Translations under genes and position numbers: made by a program
NCBI RefSeq assembly: GCF_000482325.1
Contig: NZ_AXVA01000022.1
Span: 62,001-126,000, forward strand
Direction of reading: 5' to 3'
DNA from: Bacillus sp. UNC438CL73TsuS30
GTDB taxonomy: Bacteria; Bacillota; Bacilli; Bacillales; Cytobacillaceae
DNA length: 64,000 nucleotides
Part shown: positions 8,601 through 17,008 of the stretch, piece after piece
Layout of the letters: each line of letters begins with the position of its first letter
Numbering within the stretch: the stretch's first letter is position 1
The notes under the pieces: model-generated
Told to the model about the DNA's origin: nothing
The model's input: the letters and a program-made list of their open reading frames with translations, nothing else
Database searches by the model: none

Positions 8601-8779
8601 TCACGAACAAACTTTAGGGCTTTCCTTGTTACTAAGGATATGTAAGAGGATAAAAGTTTTCTGGCCTCTTCAACATCGATGGATTCTTTGCCTATATCAT
8701 AGGTGCTGATATCTAGCCCGTTTAGATCATTCTTTAGTTTTTGTGTGATAATTTCTTCATAGATTCCTTGTTTGAGCAT
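5627..8779 (-). CDS. PLD-like / superfamily 2 helicase / DUF3427 protein
   Basis: A 1050-residue multidomain protein. A PLD-type nuclease domain (about residues 140-300) shows HAKAYLF at residue 227 followed by GSSNLSNP; the Asp of the classical HxKx4D motif is not at its usual place. A superfamily 2 helicase core follows: Walker A ATGVGKT with Lys359, DEFHH box at about 448, TATP motif III, and motif VI QQLGRGLR near 649-656. The remaining C-terminus ends in a DUF3427-type domain (GSKPMNFVWRL). AAGGAG lies six bases before the chosen ATG at 8779. Proteins with this order are thought to act on DNA in repair or defence. It stands alone here, with its own terminator and no methylase or other defence gene beside it. 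Confidence 0.85.
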   Translation of the reverse strand: MLKQGIYEEIITQKLKNDLNGLDISTYDIGKESIDVEEARKLLSSYISLVTRKALKFVRDNESNDQQALINQIKTCNEIITTLSDRLDEEEFRELKIEEEGEVLTSIYSRINSIRSIQKGEIVRPVTPLSQSSLFTGSNYEPNMLGELKKEILTSDKIDMLVSFIKWSGLRCIIEELRTFTENPNNKLRVITTSYMEATDYKAIKELSQLPNTEIKISYDVERTRLHAKAYLFKRETGFSTAYIGSSNLSNPALTSGLEWNIKVTEKDSFDIVKKFEATFESYWNDNEFRMFRPDSENDQELLKNALSKSKNHDEKEHRFIFDIQPYFYQKEILEKIQVEREVFGRMKNLLVAATGVGKTVISAFDYKRFKNKSKSAKLLFVAHREEILKQSLETFRVILKDPNFGDMLVGTHQPESLDHLFVSIQSFNSKKLYEVTTNDFYDFIIVDEFHHAAAESYQKLLSHYQPSILLGLTATPERMDGKDILTYFDDTISAEMRLTEAINRKLLSPFQYFCVSDTVDLSKLKWSRKGYEIRELENVYTSNDHRSSQIVKSIYKYVTDIDQVKGLGFCVSIEHAKYMADFFNKAGIPSVALYGNVDGRTRREAQYLLVQGEIKFIFVVDLYNEGIDIPEANTILFLRPTESLTVFLQQLGRGLRIAEGKECLTVLDYVGQAHKNYNFEEKFRALMGKTKHSVQHYVENGFFHLPKGCFVQLEKQAKDYILRNIKSSANTRGNLVAKMKYFEEDTGMPLTMASFLKHYHLSIYDFYGKNGDRSFSRMMVEAGVALNFELADEKVLTKRLPNLFHLNSRKLLQFLVTYIDERMVHNEEEQLMLAIFYYSFYNSHPANEGFATLEEGVARILAQPEFRDEIKEILQFLYQSLETMEFENDFNFNCPLGVHCSYNTSQILASLGYYNESSSPAFREGVKYFESKKLDIFFITLNKSEKDFSPSTLYDDYAINEHLFHWQTQSRVAEGSKIAERYINHKKNNHKIALFVREYKKENGYTAPFVFLGTANHVSHSGSKPMNFVWRLKEEMPSNLVPRANKNIL

Positions 8780-9019
8780 ATGATACTCCTTGTATTTTCC
8801 ATTTATATTACTATTATTAACATTTTCTTTGTTATATATAGTAAACAACTTTATTTAGATAAAATTTGAATTTCTAATAAAAAACGGCAGATAAGTTATA
8901 TCAGCTGTTTTCTTAATAATGTTATAAACTTTTTGGGATTTCAAAAGTGGTTGGAACATATCATTGTTAAATTCCCCAAAACAAATATCTCTGCATTTAA
9001 TAATCAAAGACTATAAAAT

Positions 9020-9205
9020 TTATTTATTTCTTCCTCCTGGTTGAAAATCATTTCTGCACCATTTAAGAAAGTTACTCGAATGAAGCAAATATGTTCTAGC
9101 AGTACTATCTGTTAATAGACCCATTCTTTTTGCTTCCTTAACCTCTCTCTCATATTGATCATATAATCTATCTATTTCCTTATATATCTCTTGACTAACT
9201 TTCAT
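9020..9205 (-). CDS. Small conserved hypothetical protein
   Basis: A 61-residue, highly charged, probably all-helical protein. The segment STARTYLLHSSNFLKWC resembles the SAM-like N-terminal helix pair of tyrosine recombinases, but there is no catalytic domain. It ends FQPGGRNK. GGAGG precedes the ATG. Function unknown. It may be translationally coupled to a 34-codon ORF that overlaps its start. Confidence 0.6.
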   Translation of the reverse strand: MKVSQEIYKEIDRLYDQYEREVKEAKRMGLLTDSTARTYLLHSSNFLKWCRNDFQPGGRNK

Positions 9206-9299
9206 AGCTATCCTCCATTTTATAAACGAATTGTAATACGCTTCTTCTTAATCTATAAAGTATATTTACTACATTTCCATGTAATAGCGCCTCTTCCAA
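9195..9299 (-). CDS. Possible 34-residue ORF overlapping the next gene
   Basis: A TTG-initiated frame (LEEALLHGNVVNILYRLRRS and onward) ends 11 bases inside the 61-residue gene. A weak GGGTG site lies upstream. It may be a coupled leader ORF or the remnant of a larger gene. The only evidence is the open frame and the overlap. Confidence 0.25.
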   Translation of the reverse strand: MEEALLHGNVVNILYRLRRSVLQFVYKMEDSYES

Positions 9300-9476
9300 T
9301 GTGACTTCACCCTTTTGAAAAACACCTATATTTTTACTATTATTATAATATAAAGTAAATTAAAATAAGGACTTTTATCCTAATACTTTCTTCTAATATC
9401 TAAATTATTTCCATTTTTATATAAGAAATGCTCCTATGTTATTATTAGATATAATATTTTTTGAGGTAGGTCACAA

Positions 9477-9743
9477 ATGGCAAAGAGGAAAAAGAAATCA
9501 AAACACAAACAAAAAGAAGACTTTGGAAGTGTAGAAATTCATTGTTCTAAATGTAATCACAGGTTTGAAATCCCTTGGGAAACAATTTGGGATATCCAAG
9601 AAATCACCCATGGATATGTAGGCTTCCATTTGTATGATACATTTATTAGCTGTGAAAAATGCGGGGAGATTTGTACAGAGGAAGAAAATGAGGAAGTAAA
9701 AAAGTCAATTGGGCCCATCACCGATGATGACCTTCCATTTTAA
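9477..9743 (+). CDS. Small zinc-ribbon-like hypothetical protein
   Basis: An 88-residue soluble protein. A Lys-rich N-terminus (KRKKKSKHKQK) precedes CSKC at about residue 23 and CEKC at about residue 60, enough for one zinc ribbon. The C-terminus is acidic. TGAGGTAGG lies before the ATG. No function is recognised; the basic head plus zinc ribbon would suit nucleic-acid binding, which is inference only. Confidence 0.6.
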   Translation: MAKRKKKSKHKQKEDFGSVEIHCSKCNHRFEIPWETIWDIQEITHGYVGFHLYDTFISCEKCGEICTEEENEEVKKSIGPITDDDLPF

Positions 9744-9825
9744 TCTGTGAAAGCAGTAATTCCATAAATAAAAACTCTGTAAACACCCAAAACCTATCTT
9801 TCCTAAATAATGTTAAAATAAATAG

Positions 9826-9860
9826 GCCATGACAGAGAACTCATCCTCTCCCATCATGGC
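9826..9860. terminator. Bidirectional terminator between convergent genes
   Basis: GCCATGA and TCATGGC form a 7-bp stem, with further AGAG/CTCT pairing in the loop. T-rich sequence lies on both sides. It would serve the zinc-ribbon gene (+) and the ureohydrolase operon (-). Confidence 0.6.
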
Positions 9861-9871
9861 TTTTAATTATT

Positions 9872-10819
9872 CTATTGGTTTTGTAATCTTTCTTTTTGTT
9901 TTAAGATATGTCCCATAAAGTTTAACATGGTCATTGCTGCGACTCGGGGAGTAGCATTTGTTGGGTCATATTGAGGTGCAACTTCTACTAAATCGAAACA
10001 AATTACATTTCCCATTTCCGCAATTCCTACTAGAATATCATTTAAAAAATCAAATGAGAAACCACCTGGAGAAGGCGATCCAGTTCCAGTTGCTAATGAT
10101 ATATCAAAACAATCAATATCGATAGTTACATAATATTTGTCAGCTTTAGGAATTTGATTTAAAATACCTTCAACACCTAATTGTAATGATTCTTTTGCAG
10201 AAATTAATTTACTATTATATGCTTTAGCTGCCTCAAAATCTTCTTTTCTACTACTTCCGAGTCCGCGTAATCCAATTTGAACCATCTCTTTAATATGACC
10301 CATTTCTGACATTCTTCTCATAGGACTTCCATTTCCAAACCGCTGTCCACCCGGAGCATCCGACCAATCAAGATGTGCATCTAATTGGATTACAGTAATA
10401 TCCCCCTCATCTTTTAAGCCTCTTGCAATTGGAATTGAAATGGAATGATCTCCACCCATAATGGCTGGGATTGCTCCCTTTTCACGGATTTTTCTTACAG
10501 CATATTCAATGGCTTCAAAAGAGCCCTCGATATCGCCATGTACCACATCTGCATCTCCAACATCCACAATTTTAAGTGGAGCTCCTAAAAATACTTCGTC
10601 TCTTTCTGGATCATAGAAGCCAGCATCTCCACGACCGTAATGGGTTGAAACTTCACGTATCCTTCTTGGACCAAAACGACAACCAGTTAAAAAACCAACT
10701 CCTGTATCATAAGGAACACCCAATACTGCTACATCAGCATCTAGTTTTTCCAAATCATCACAAATTGGATATTTTGCAAAAGTACAAATTCCTGTAATTG
10801 GCATATTTACTTTTTTCAT
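9872..10819 (-). CDS. Ureohydrolase (agmatinase/arginase family)
   Basis: A 315-residue binuclear-manganese ureohydrolase. Metal-binding motifs are GGDHS (about residue 122), DAHLDW (about 147) and TIDIDCFD (about 233). It hydrolyses a guanidino or amidino compound to urea or a related product. The start at 10819 has AAAGGAG nine bases upstream; the frame extends 19 codons further without a site. It is last in a run of LysR, MFS permease, asparaginase-like and ureohydrolase genes. Agmatine is the default substrate, but guanidinobutyrate or a similar compound is equally possible because no arginine decarboxylase or polyamine gene is near. Confidence 0.85.
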   Translation of the reverse strand: MKKVNMPITGICTFAKYPICDDLEKLDADVAVLGVPYDTGVGFLTGCRFGPRRIREVSTHYGRGDAGFYDPERDEVFLGAPLKIVDVGDADVVHGDIEGSFEAIEYAVRKIREKGAIPAIMGGDHSISIPIARGLKDEGDITVIQLDAHLDWSDAPGGQRFGNGSPMRRMSEMGHIKEMVQIGLRGLGSSRKEDFEAAKAYNSKLISAKESLQLGVEGILNQIPKADKYYVTIDIDCFDISLATGTGSPSPGGFSFDFLNDILVGIAEMGNVICFDLVEVAPQYDPTNATPRVAAMTMLNFMGHILKQKERLQNQ

Positions 10820-10876
10820 CTTCACTAACTCCTTTATCTTTAATATATCTGAAAAGAATCTAATTGATTTTTCCAC

Positions 10877-11842
10877 TCAATCATTAAACGCTTTCTCAAT
10901 TTCTAGAAATCCAGCTGATAATAATACTGCGAGTTTCATCCTAGCTTTTTTACTGTCATAATCCCCACCTAAGATTACCCCTCTTTTCATTAGATCATTT
11001 GCACTCCCCAGGTCATCATATGCGGCAAAAACTCTTCCCTCATCACAACTCGAAGTTATTACTATCTTTTTCCCTTGAACTAACGCCCGGTCAATTTCCT
11101 CAAGCATCATTGGGGTTACCTGTCCTCTGCCTGCACCTTCAAGAATAATCCCCTCTGTGCCTCCGTCAATTGCAGCTTTAATGAATTTCCCATCGGAACC
11201 TAAATAACTTTTTATAATATCAACTGACGGAAGATCTTTAATGATTTGATAATTTTGTCTAATAGTAGGTCTCGAAAAGATAGTAACCACTTTTTGGTCT
11301 ATATTTCCCAAATGTCCAAATCCGCTGACACCAAATCCATTTATATGGGAGGTATGAATTTTTTTTACGTATTTAGAAGCAAATATATCCCCATTAAAAA
11401 CAACTATGGAGCCGAGATCTAATGCCTTTTTCTCACATGCTACATGCATCGCATCTGATAAATTCTGAAAGACGTCAGTCCCCGATTCTTCCACAGATTT
11501 CTGTGACCCTGTTACCACCACTGGTCTTATATCTGATACTGTTAAATCTAAAAAATAAGCTGTTTCTTCTAGAGTATCCGTACCATGAGTTACGACAATT
11601 CCATCTATTGATGAATCTCGAAATACTTCTTCAATCTTTTCTTTTAATTCAATCAGGTGATTAAATGTTAAATACATACTTGGTAACTGAAATAAATTAT
11701 GAACAATTACTTCTACTTCACCTGATAATGGTAGATTAGACATTAGTTCCAGCCCTGTCATATCCGTACACTCAAGTAGTCCATCATTATTCTTTTTACT
11801 CGCAATTGTTCCACCAGTTGTAATAATGGCAACCTTTTTCAT
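10877..11842 (-). CDS. L-asparaginase-family amidohydrolase
   Basis: A 321-residue protein of the asparaginase/glutaminase fold. The nucleophile Thr lies in IITTGGTIAS and the second catalytic Thr-Asp pair in THGTDTLEET (about residues 85-94). There is no signal peptide, so it is cytoplasmic. GAGAGGG precedes the ATG at 11842, and the upstream MFS gene stops 15 bases earlier. The operon context suggests it opens an amide of a compound imported by the permease, with the ureohydrolase acting on a guanidino group; asparagine itself is also possible. Confidence 0.85.
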   Translation of the reverse strand: MKKVAIITTGGTIASKKNNDGLLECTDMTGLELMSNLPLSGEVEVIVHNLFQLPSMYLTFNHLIELKEKIEEVFRDSSIDGIVVTHGTDTLEETAYFLDLTVSDIRPVVVTGSQKSVEESGTDVFQNLSDAMHVACEKKALDLGSIVVFNGDIFASKYVKKIHTSHINGFGVSGFGHLGNIDQKVVTIFSRPTIRQNYQIIKDLPSVDIIKSYLGSDGKFIKAAIDGGTEGIILEGAGRGQVTPMMLEEIDRALVQGKKIVITSSCDEGRVFAAYDDLGSANDLMKRGVILGGDYDSKKARMKLAVLLSAGFLEIEKAFND

Positions 11843-11857
11843 GATTATCCCTCTCAC

Positions 11858-13198
11858 TTACATTGCACTATCTATTGAATTATCTTTATTTTTATTAATA
11901 ACAATTGGTTCAATCTTACCTGTAGCGAAAATAAAACATATTGCCCCAAGTATTGCAACAAGACCTGCAGAGAATAAACCTGCCGCAAAAGACCCAGTGG
12001 TTCCAATTAAAAAGCCTACCACCACAGGGCTGACAATACCTGCAAAGTTAGAAAATGAGTTCATAATCCCACCAATCGATGCTGACATATCTGTTCCTTT
12101 CGGTGATATATCAGTTGGTAACGCCCAAATGCTTGCGTCAGCAAATGTTAGACCCCCATATGAAATGGCTAACAAAACAAGCGCTGCAATAGGACTAGAT
12201 GTGAAAGGCGCTAACCCAATAACGATTGCAAATAAAGAACCTCCGACAATACAAATCTTTCTAGCTTTGCTTATACTAAATCCTTTTTTTACTAGTGCAT
12301 CAGATACAAATCCACCCGCAAGTTGCGAAAAAAACGCTACTATTCCTGGAATCATCCCAAACAATCCAAGCTTTAACAGGCTAAATCCTAGGTCTTTCAC
12401 TAAATATGTGGGAAACCATGTAATAAAGAAATATAAAACATATGATGTACAGGAATATCCTAGAGTTATCCCCCAGACGGTTCTATTTTTTAGTAGATCC
12501 CACATAGAAATCTGATTCTTATTATTTTTTCCTTTTTCGATAGCATCTCCTTGTGTATTCGCTCCACCTTCTTCAATATATTCCAATTCTTCTTTTGAAA
12601 GTGAAGGATGCTTTCTTGGACTTCTATAAAAGGCAATCCAAAATACTACCCAAACAACCCCTAACAACCCTGTTACTACAAATGACATTCTCCAGCCTAA
12701 CCCAGCGATAACTGCAGTAACAATTGGTAGTGCAATTACTGAACCCACTCTTGCTCCGCTTGAATAAATCCCTGAAGCCCTTGCTCTCTCATGTCTCGGA
12801 AACCATTGAGAGACTACTTTTACGCAACTAGGAAATGCTCCAGATTCACCAACGCCTAATAAAAGTCTAACAGCTGTTAGAGACACAAAACCTTTTGTAA
12901 GAGCTGTTGCTGCCGTACAAATTGACCACCATATACACGAGAATGCAAATACAAATCTAGGACCCAATCGATCAATTACCCAACCCATTGGTATTTGACA
13001 AGCTGAATACGTCCAGAAAAACAAACCTAATATTAAACCTGTTTGGCCAGCACTAAGGTTTAAATCTTTTTCCATATATGGTAGAGCAGCTGCTAGTGCG
13101 GACCGATCTACATAATTTATGATAATTCCGAAAAAGGCCAATATAACAATAGCCCACCGCAGTTTTTTCTGTGTTTTTCCGTATGATCTTACTTGCAT
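11858..13198 (-). CDS. MFS permease, anion:cation symporter type
   Basis: A 446-residue membrane protein with about 12 helices. IINYVDRSALAAALP at the first helix, GWVIDRLGPR between helices 2 and 3, and RLLLGVGESGAFPS in helix 4 are hallmarks of the ACS group (relatives of hexuronate, glucarate and phthalate carriers). AAGGGGG lies six bases before the ATG at 13198; ATG and other starts upstream are too close to that site. It is first in the asparaginase/ureohydrolase run and presumably imports the substrate, probably an organic anion. Confidence 0.85.
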   Translation of the reverse strand: MQVRSYGKTQKKLRWAIVILAFFGIIINYVDRSALAAALPYMEKDLNLSAGQTGLILGLFFWTYSACQIPMGWVIDRLGPRFVFAFSCIWWSICTAATALTKGFVSLTAVRLLLGVGESGAFPSCVKVVSQWFPRHERARASGIYSSGARVGSVIALPIVTAVIAGLGWRMSFVVTGLLGVVWVVFWIAFYRSPRKHPSLSKEELEYIEEGGANTQGDAIEKGKNNKNQISMWDLLKNRTVWGITLGYSCTSYVLYFFITWFPTYLVKDLGFSLLKLGLFGMIPGIVAFFSQLAGGFVSDALVKKGFSISKARKICIVGGSLFAIVIGLAPFTSSPIAALVLLAISYGGLTFADASIWALPTDISPKGTDMSASIGGIMNSFSNFAGIVSPVVVGFLIGTTGSFAAGLFSAGLVAILGAICFIFATGKIEPIVINKNKDNSIDSAM

Positions 13199-13406
13199 TT
13201 TCATCCCCCTTAAATATGATTGTCTGAACCAAAACACTCCCAATAACGAATAATGTAATAATCCTTACCTTTTTAAAAAAACAAGACGTCTTAGAAATAA
13301 GATTATCATGGAAACGTATACAAAAATAATTCAAGAATTTTATCAACTAATAAAGAAAAGTTATTAGTAAATCTTCGCTCTTTTTCTTTATTATCAAATA
13401 ATTACC

Positions 13407-14291
13407 CTAGACTAAATCGTTATTTAAACATTTTTTGATGTATGAAACTATTGGGGATATTGACTCTTCTTTTAAGTGAACAAGTGCAATGCTTGTTTTA
13501 AATTCTATGGGAAGTTTTAAAGGAATTCGTTTCAACATATTATTTTGAATTTCTTCTTCGACTGCATTTTCAGGTAAAAAACAAATACCAGTCCCTTTCA
13601 TAACCAGCCTCTTTGCAGCCTCCATATTATCAATATCAACTATTAAATGCTGTTGAAAATTAATCGTTTCTAGTAAACTTGTAATACCAAGCCACTCCGG
13701 GGAGTTATGATCATAAAAAATAATATTTTGATCGGCAAGTTGCTCGAGTGTAACTCTCTGATTCATTTGGACTAACGGATGACTTATATGTGCGTATAAT
13801 CCGACATTAAAGTGCATTAATACTGTAGAATCAATACGTGGATGAATAATTTCTCGAATAAGACCGCAATCTACTTCTTTATTTAATACTTTAGTTAAGG
13901 ATGATTCCGAATGGTCTGAAACAATTTTAAAACGACATTCTGGAAATTGATTTCTTAATTTAGGCAGAAGGATTGGGATAACATAATTGGAGATTGAAAT
14001 TGAACAGGCAATTTTCACTTGGTCAGGAATATACAATTGTTGATTCAATTTATAAACCGATTCTTGATATTCACGTAATATTTTAATAGCGTAAGGAAGA
14101 AAACTTTTCCCTGCATCTGTTAAAATACATTTGTTTCTATCCCGAAAAAATAATTCACGCATTAAATCGTTTTCTAATGATTTTATCCGTGCAGAAATAG
14201 ATGGTTGCGATAAATATAAAGCTTCAGCTGCTTTATTAAAACTTCCAAATTGTACAACATAAATAAACGCCTTAATATTTTGAATATTCAC
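13407..14291 (-). CDS. LysR-family transcriptional regulator
   Basis: A 294-residue LysR protein with an N-terminal helix-turn-helix (FGSFNKAAEALYLSQPSISARI) and a substrate-binding domain. It lies upstream of the MFS-asparaginase-ureohydrolase genes on the same strand, with a 208-bp gap that could hold the operon promoter. It is the natural candidate to control them. The gene upstream on the other strand (nuclease, 14496) is unrelated in type. Confidence 0.85.
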   Translation of the reverse strand: MNIQNIKAFIYVVQFGSFNKAAEALYLSQPSISARIKSLENDLMRELFFRDRNKCILTDAGKSFLPYAIKILREYQESVYKLNQQLYIPDQVKIACSISISNYVIPILLPKLRNQFPECRFKIVSDHSESSLTKVLNKEVDCGLIREIIHPRIDSTVLMHFNVGLYAHISHPLVQMNQRVTLEQLADQNIIFYDHNSPEWLGITSLLETINFQQHLIVDIDNMEAAKRLVMKGTGICFLPENAVEEEIQNNMLKRIPLKLPIEFKTSIALVHLKEESISPIVSYIKKCLNNDLV

Positions 14292-14495
14292 GATAGAATC
14301 TCCTATACTTTAGTATTGTTCCTAATAAAGTATATCTATAATAGCATCATTTACTGTGTAAACTTTCGAACTATTGGAATTTATAAAAAATATTTTCATT
14401 TAGGTACACGTTTGCATATTTTTAAGAGACATCATTTACCACTACGATCTCGAAATTGTGTTGGTTATTATCACTTTATAGGAGGAGGAACTTCC

Positions 14496-15440
14496 ATGTA
14501 CGTTCACAGGGACTTCCCTGAATTCTCATGGTCTAATTCCAGGCATAAAACATTCCTGGAATGTGTACGAAAGTATTATCACCAATACTATGAATCTCAT
14601 AATGGCTGGTTATATGAAGCTCCCGATGAAAATAAAGCAGCTTACCGGCTTAAAAATATCAAAAACCTCCCCATCCTGTTGGGGGACCTAATTCACAAAG
14701 CGATTGACTGGCAGCTCAAGAAGTTTCTCAATGACAAAAGCCTGTTTACAGAAGATGAGATGATTACTTTGATCACTCGAAGTCTCAATAAGGCCTACCT
14801 TGATTCCACCAAGCATCGACAGCTTTGGTTTAACAAGCCGAAGCAATACCAAATGCTCCATGAAATCTATTATGGGGACGGGCTTAGCAAGGATGCCATT
14901 GCCGCTGCGAAAATGAAGCTGGACCTATGTGTGAAGAACTTTTTCACAAGCAAGACCTACCAAGATATACTGACAAAACTAGAGATGCATGTCTTGCATT
15001 CAGAGGATTTTCAAACGTTTGAGGTCAATGGTGTCGATGTGTTCGTTGTACTAGACTTTGTTTATAAAGATGTGAGTCAGGAAAAGTGGATTGTCGTCGA
15101 CTGGAAAACGGGGAAAGAATCAGAGGATGACCGTAAACAGCTGGCCTTTTATGCCCTATTTTTATCAAAACAACACAATATTCCAATTGAAGATATCATC
15201 CTTCGCAATGAATATTTGCTATCTGGCAAACACCAGGAATATAAGTTAACCGAGTTCGAAATGGAGTCCGCTCAAGCCTTAATGAATGACAGTATCTATT
15301 ATATGTTGAAATACCTTGAAGATCCTGTGAAAAATAAGCCGGTGAATATTGAACAGTTTGAGATGAATCCTTCGAGAAAGTGTCAAAGCTGCAATTTTAA
15401 GGAGAAATGTTTGTCGGTTCATGATTCACTGAATGGTTAA
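14496..15440 (+). CDS. PD-(D/E)XK nuclease with Cas4/AddB-type Fe-S cysteines
   Basis: A 314-residue RecB-family nuclease. The catalytic core is WIVVDWKTGKE, with DRKQLAFYALF as the downstream QxxxY helix. One Cys near the N-terminus (FLECVRKYY) and three near the C-terminus (CQSCNFKEKC) match the four cysteines that hold a 4Fe-4S staple in AddB and Cas4. The start at 14496 has AGGAGGAGG upstream; the frame is open for 82 further codons but without a site, and that part overlaps the LysR promoter. Nothing CRISPR-like is near, so a repair or recombination role is more likely. Confidence 0.8.
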   Translation: MYVHRDFPEFSWSNSRHKTFLECVRKYYHQYYESHNGWLYEAPDENKAAYRLKNIKNLPILLGDLIHKAIDWQLKKFLNDKSLFTEDEMITLITRSLNKAYLDSTKHRQLWFNKPKQYQMLHEIYYGDGLSKDAIAAAKMKLDLCVKNFFTSKTYQDILTKLEMHVLHSEDFQTFEVNGVDVFVVLDFVYKDVSQEKWIVVDWKTGKESEDDRKQLAFYALFLSKQHNIPIEDIILRNEYLLSGKHQEYKLTEFEMESAQALMNDSIYYMLKYLEDPVKNKPVNIEQFEMNPSRKCQSCNFKEKCLSVHDSLNG

Positions 15441-15487
15441 AAAGCCTAAACCAAGATGGAATAATTTCCTATGGTTTAGGCTTTTTT
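15441..15487. terminator. Bidirectional terminator
   Basis: AAAGCCTAAACCA pairs with its exact complement across an 18-nt loop and is followed by a T run. It lies between the convergent nuclease and hypothetical genes. Confidence 0.8.
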
Positions 15488-15501
15488 GTTAGAGGGAATT
15501 C

Positions 15502-16143
15502 CTAATCCGGAATAATGATTTCTAGTTTCCCTTCCTGATTGGCAATTTCAACCGCCTCGTCAGCAAACAAATAAGGGGTATCAAACCGGTCCTGCTTTTT
15601 GATATCCAAGTAACTATTATTAGTAGTCAGAACGGGAAAAACCGCGTTCGTTTTCTTGAATAGATTTTGAGTAACCTCTATTTCCGCCATTAAAATAATC
15701 TGTTTATTGGAGACTGAGAAAAATAGTTTACCAATCTCTCTTTCGTTCTCATCCATAATTTTAATCTGTTGAAGGATGGAAATCAGACAGGTTACAAAAT
15801 CGTTTATATGCTCATTACCTAGCCCTGGTAATTGATACTCTGCCAAAGCTTTATTCATTCCGGTTTTGATTTCTTTAAAGGGAAATACGTCTTCAATTCG
15901 AATCGCCGCTTTTGTTTTTCCGAGATTTTCAAACTTCTTTCTTGTATCAACAAGGTACTCCTTAATATAGCCGGTATACTGCTCACGCTGCACCGCCAAA
16001 TCAGCTAGCTCCTGAATCCAGCGAATCTCTTTACTGCGATTTCGAATCAACAGCAAAAACGCATATACATCCTTTTCATCAAACGTATGATTAACTAACT
16101 TTTCATAATAATAGTTCAATAACAATTGTTCTTTCTTATCCAT
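15502..16143 (-). CDS. Hypothetical protein, 213 residues
   Basis: A soluble, helix-rich, charged protein without signal peptide, membrane segment or recognisable catalytic motif. The C-terminus (KLEIIIPD) is acidic. No family could be named. It is convergent with the nuclease gene and shares its terminator, which gives no functional hint. Confidence 0.65.
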   Translation of the reverse strand: MDKKEQLLLNYYYEKLVNHTFDEKDVYAFLLLIRNRSKEIRWIQELADLAVQREQYTGYIKEYLVDTRKKFENLGKTKAAIRIEDVFPFKEIKTGMNKALAEYQLPGLGNEHINDFVTCLISILQQIKIMDENEREIGKLFFSVSNKQIILMAEIEVTQNLFKKTNAVFPVLTTNNSYLDIKKQDRFDTPYLFADEAVEIANQEGKLEIIIPD

Positions 16144-16376
16144 TGGTTTGCTCCTAGAAGAATTATTTCTATCCTATTGTAAACTTATCCTTTTAATAGG
16201 ACAAACCTTCTAATGGACTAGTTTAGTATAGAAAAACGGAGAAAAGTCTGCGAACTATCGCAAAAGCCCAAATGCTCAAAAGGAATGAATAGCTAAGAAT
16301 TTTTTTCAATCAATGGGATTGTTAGCATGTGATTGAATATTATCTAAATAAGTTAGAAATATCGCGAGGTGAATGC

Positions 16377-16925
16377 ATGAAAGTTCGTTCCATTCGTTTT
16401 AGTACTGTGTTATTGATCATAGGGGGAATTCTTTGGGTGTTTTTTGGTATGAGTCTAGCTAGTAGTCCACCGGGTTTTCCCTCTAAAGAAATTTATCGAG
16501 ACTCGGTCGGCACAATGCCCTGGTTAAGTATTGGAATGTTGTTCATTACAACCGGGATAGCCATTTTTTACCGAATTTACGCTTTCCGTAAAGGAATAGT
16601 GAAATTATCTTTTATTATGGTTCAAACTGGCGGAGTACTATATTTTATTGGGCATTCCCTCAGGCAATTTTTAAATGGGGGGTGGGAGCCTGCAGCACCC
16701 ATTGGTTTTATCCTTATTATCATCGGAATGTTTATATTTGGTCTAAGAAGTATTAAGTTAAAATTCTTTCCTAATCCAACTGGATATTTAGTAGTATTGA
16801 GTTCTTTATGTCTCCTCTTTTTTAATGATCAATTCCTTACAGCCTGGATGTCAGTTCCCTTTGGTCTAATTTGGATTGCCATCGGTGGGTTATTTTTAAA
16901 ATCCAGCAAGATGGATAAAAGCTAA
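16377..16925 (+). CDS. Multi-pass membrane protein of unknown function
   Basis: A 182-residue protein with about six hydrophobic segments and very short loops. The first segment is STVLLIIGGILWVFFGM. GAGGTG precedes the ATG at 16377; a GTG 16 codons upstream has no site. No transporter or enzyme motif is visible. It is convergent with the sodium-symporter operon. Confidence 0.65.
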   Translation: MKVRSIRFSTVLLIIGGILWVFFGMSLASSPPGFPSKEIYRDSVGTMPWLSIGMLFITTGIAIFYRIYAFRKGIVKLSFIMVQTGGVLYFIGHSLRQFLNGGWEPAAPIGFILIIIGMFIFGLRSIKLKFFPNPTGYLVVLSSLCLLFFNDQFLTAWMSVPFGLIWIAIGGLFLKSSKMDKS

Positions 16926-16954
16926 ACAAACGATTGGTTAGTTTTCCCTTGGAA

Positions 16955-16974
16955 GATTCCTTATTTAAGGAATC
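16955..16974. repeat. Inverted repeat at the 3' side of the symporter operon
   Basis: GATTCCTTA-TT-TAAGGAATC has 9-bp arms. It has no T run, so it is a poor terminator. Its TTCCTTA/TAAGGAA arms also occur in the 9-bp inverted repeat at 19922, upstream of the operon. Confidence 0.5.
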
Positions 16975-17008
16975 CCCCAAAGAATTAAATCTTATGGAGC
17001 CTAATCCT

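Noticed and set aside
11826..12515. 229-codon plus-strand frame
   Set aside because: It is antisense to the MFS gene; hydrophobic-codon bias of the true gene opens the opposite frame.
14496..15440. Cas4-like nuclease as a hint of a CRISPR locus
   Set aside because: No cas1, cas2 or repeat-spacer array is present anywhere in the window; AddB/RecB-type nucleases share the same cysteine pattern.
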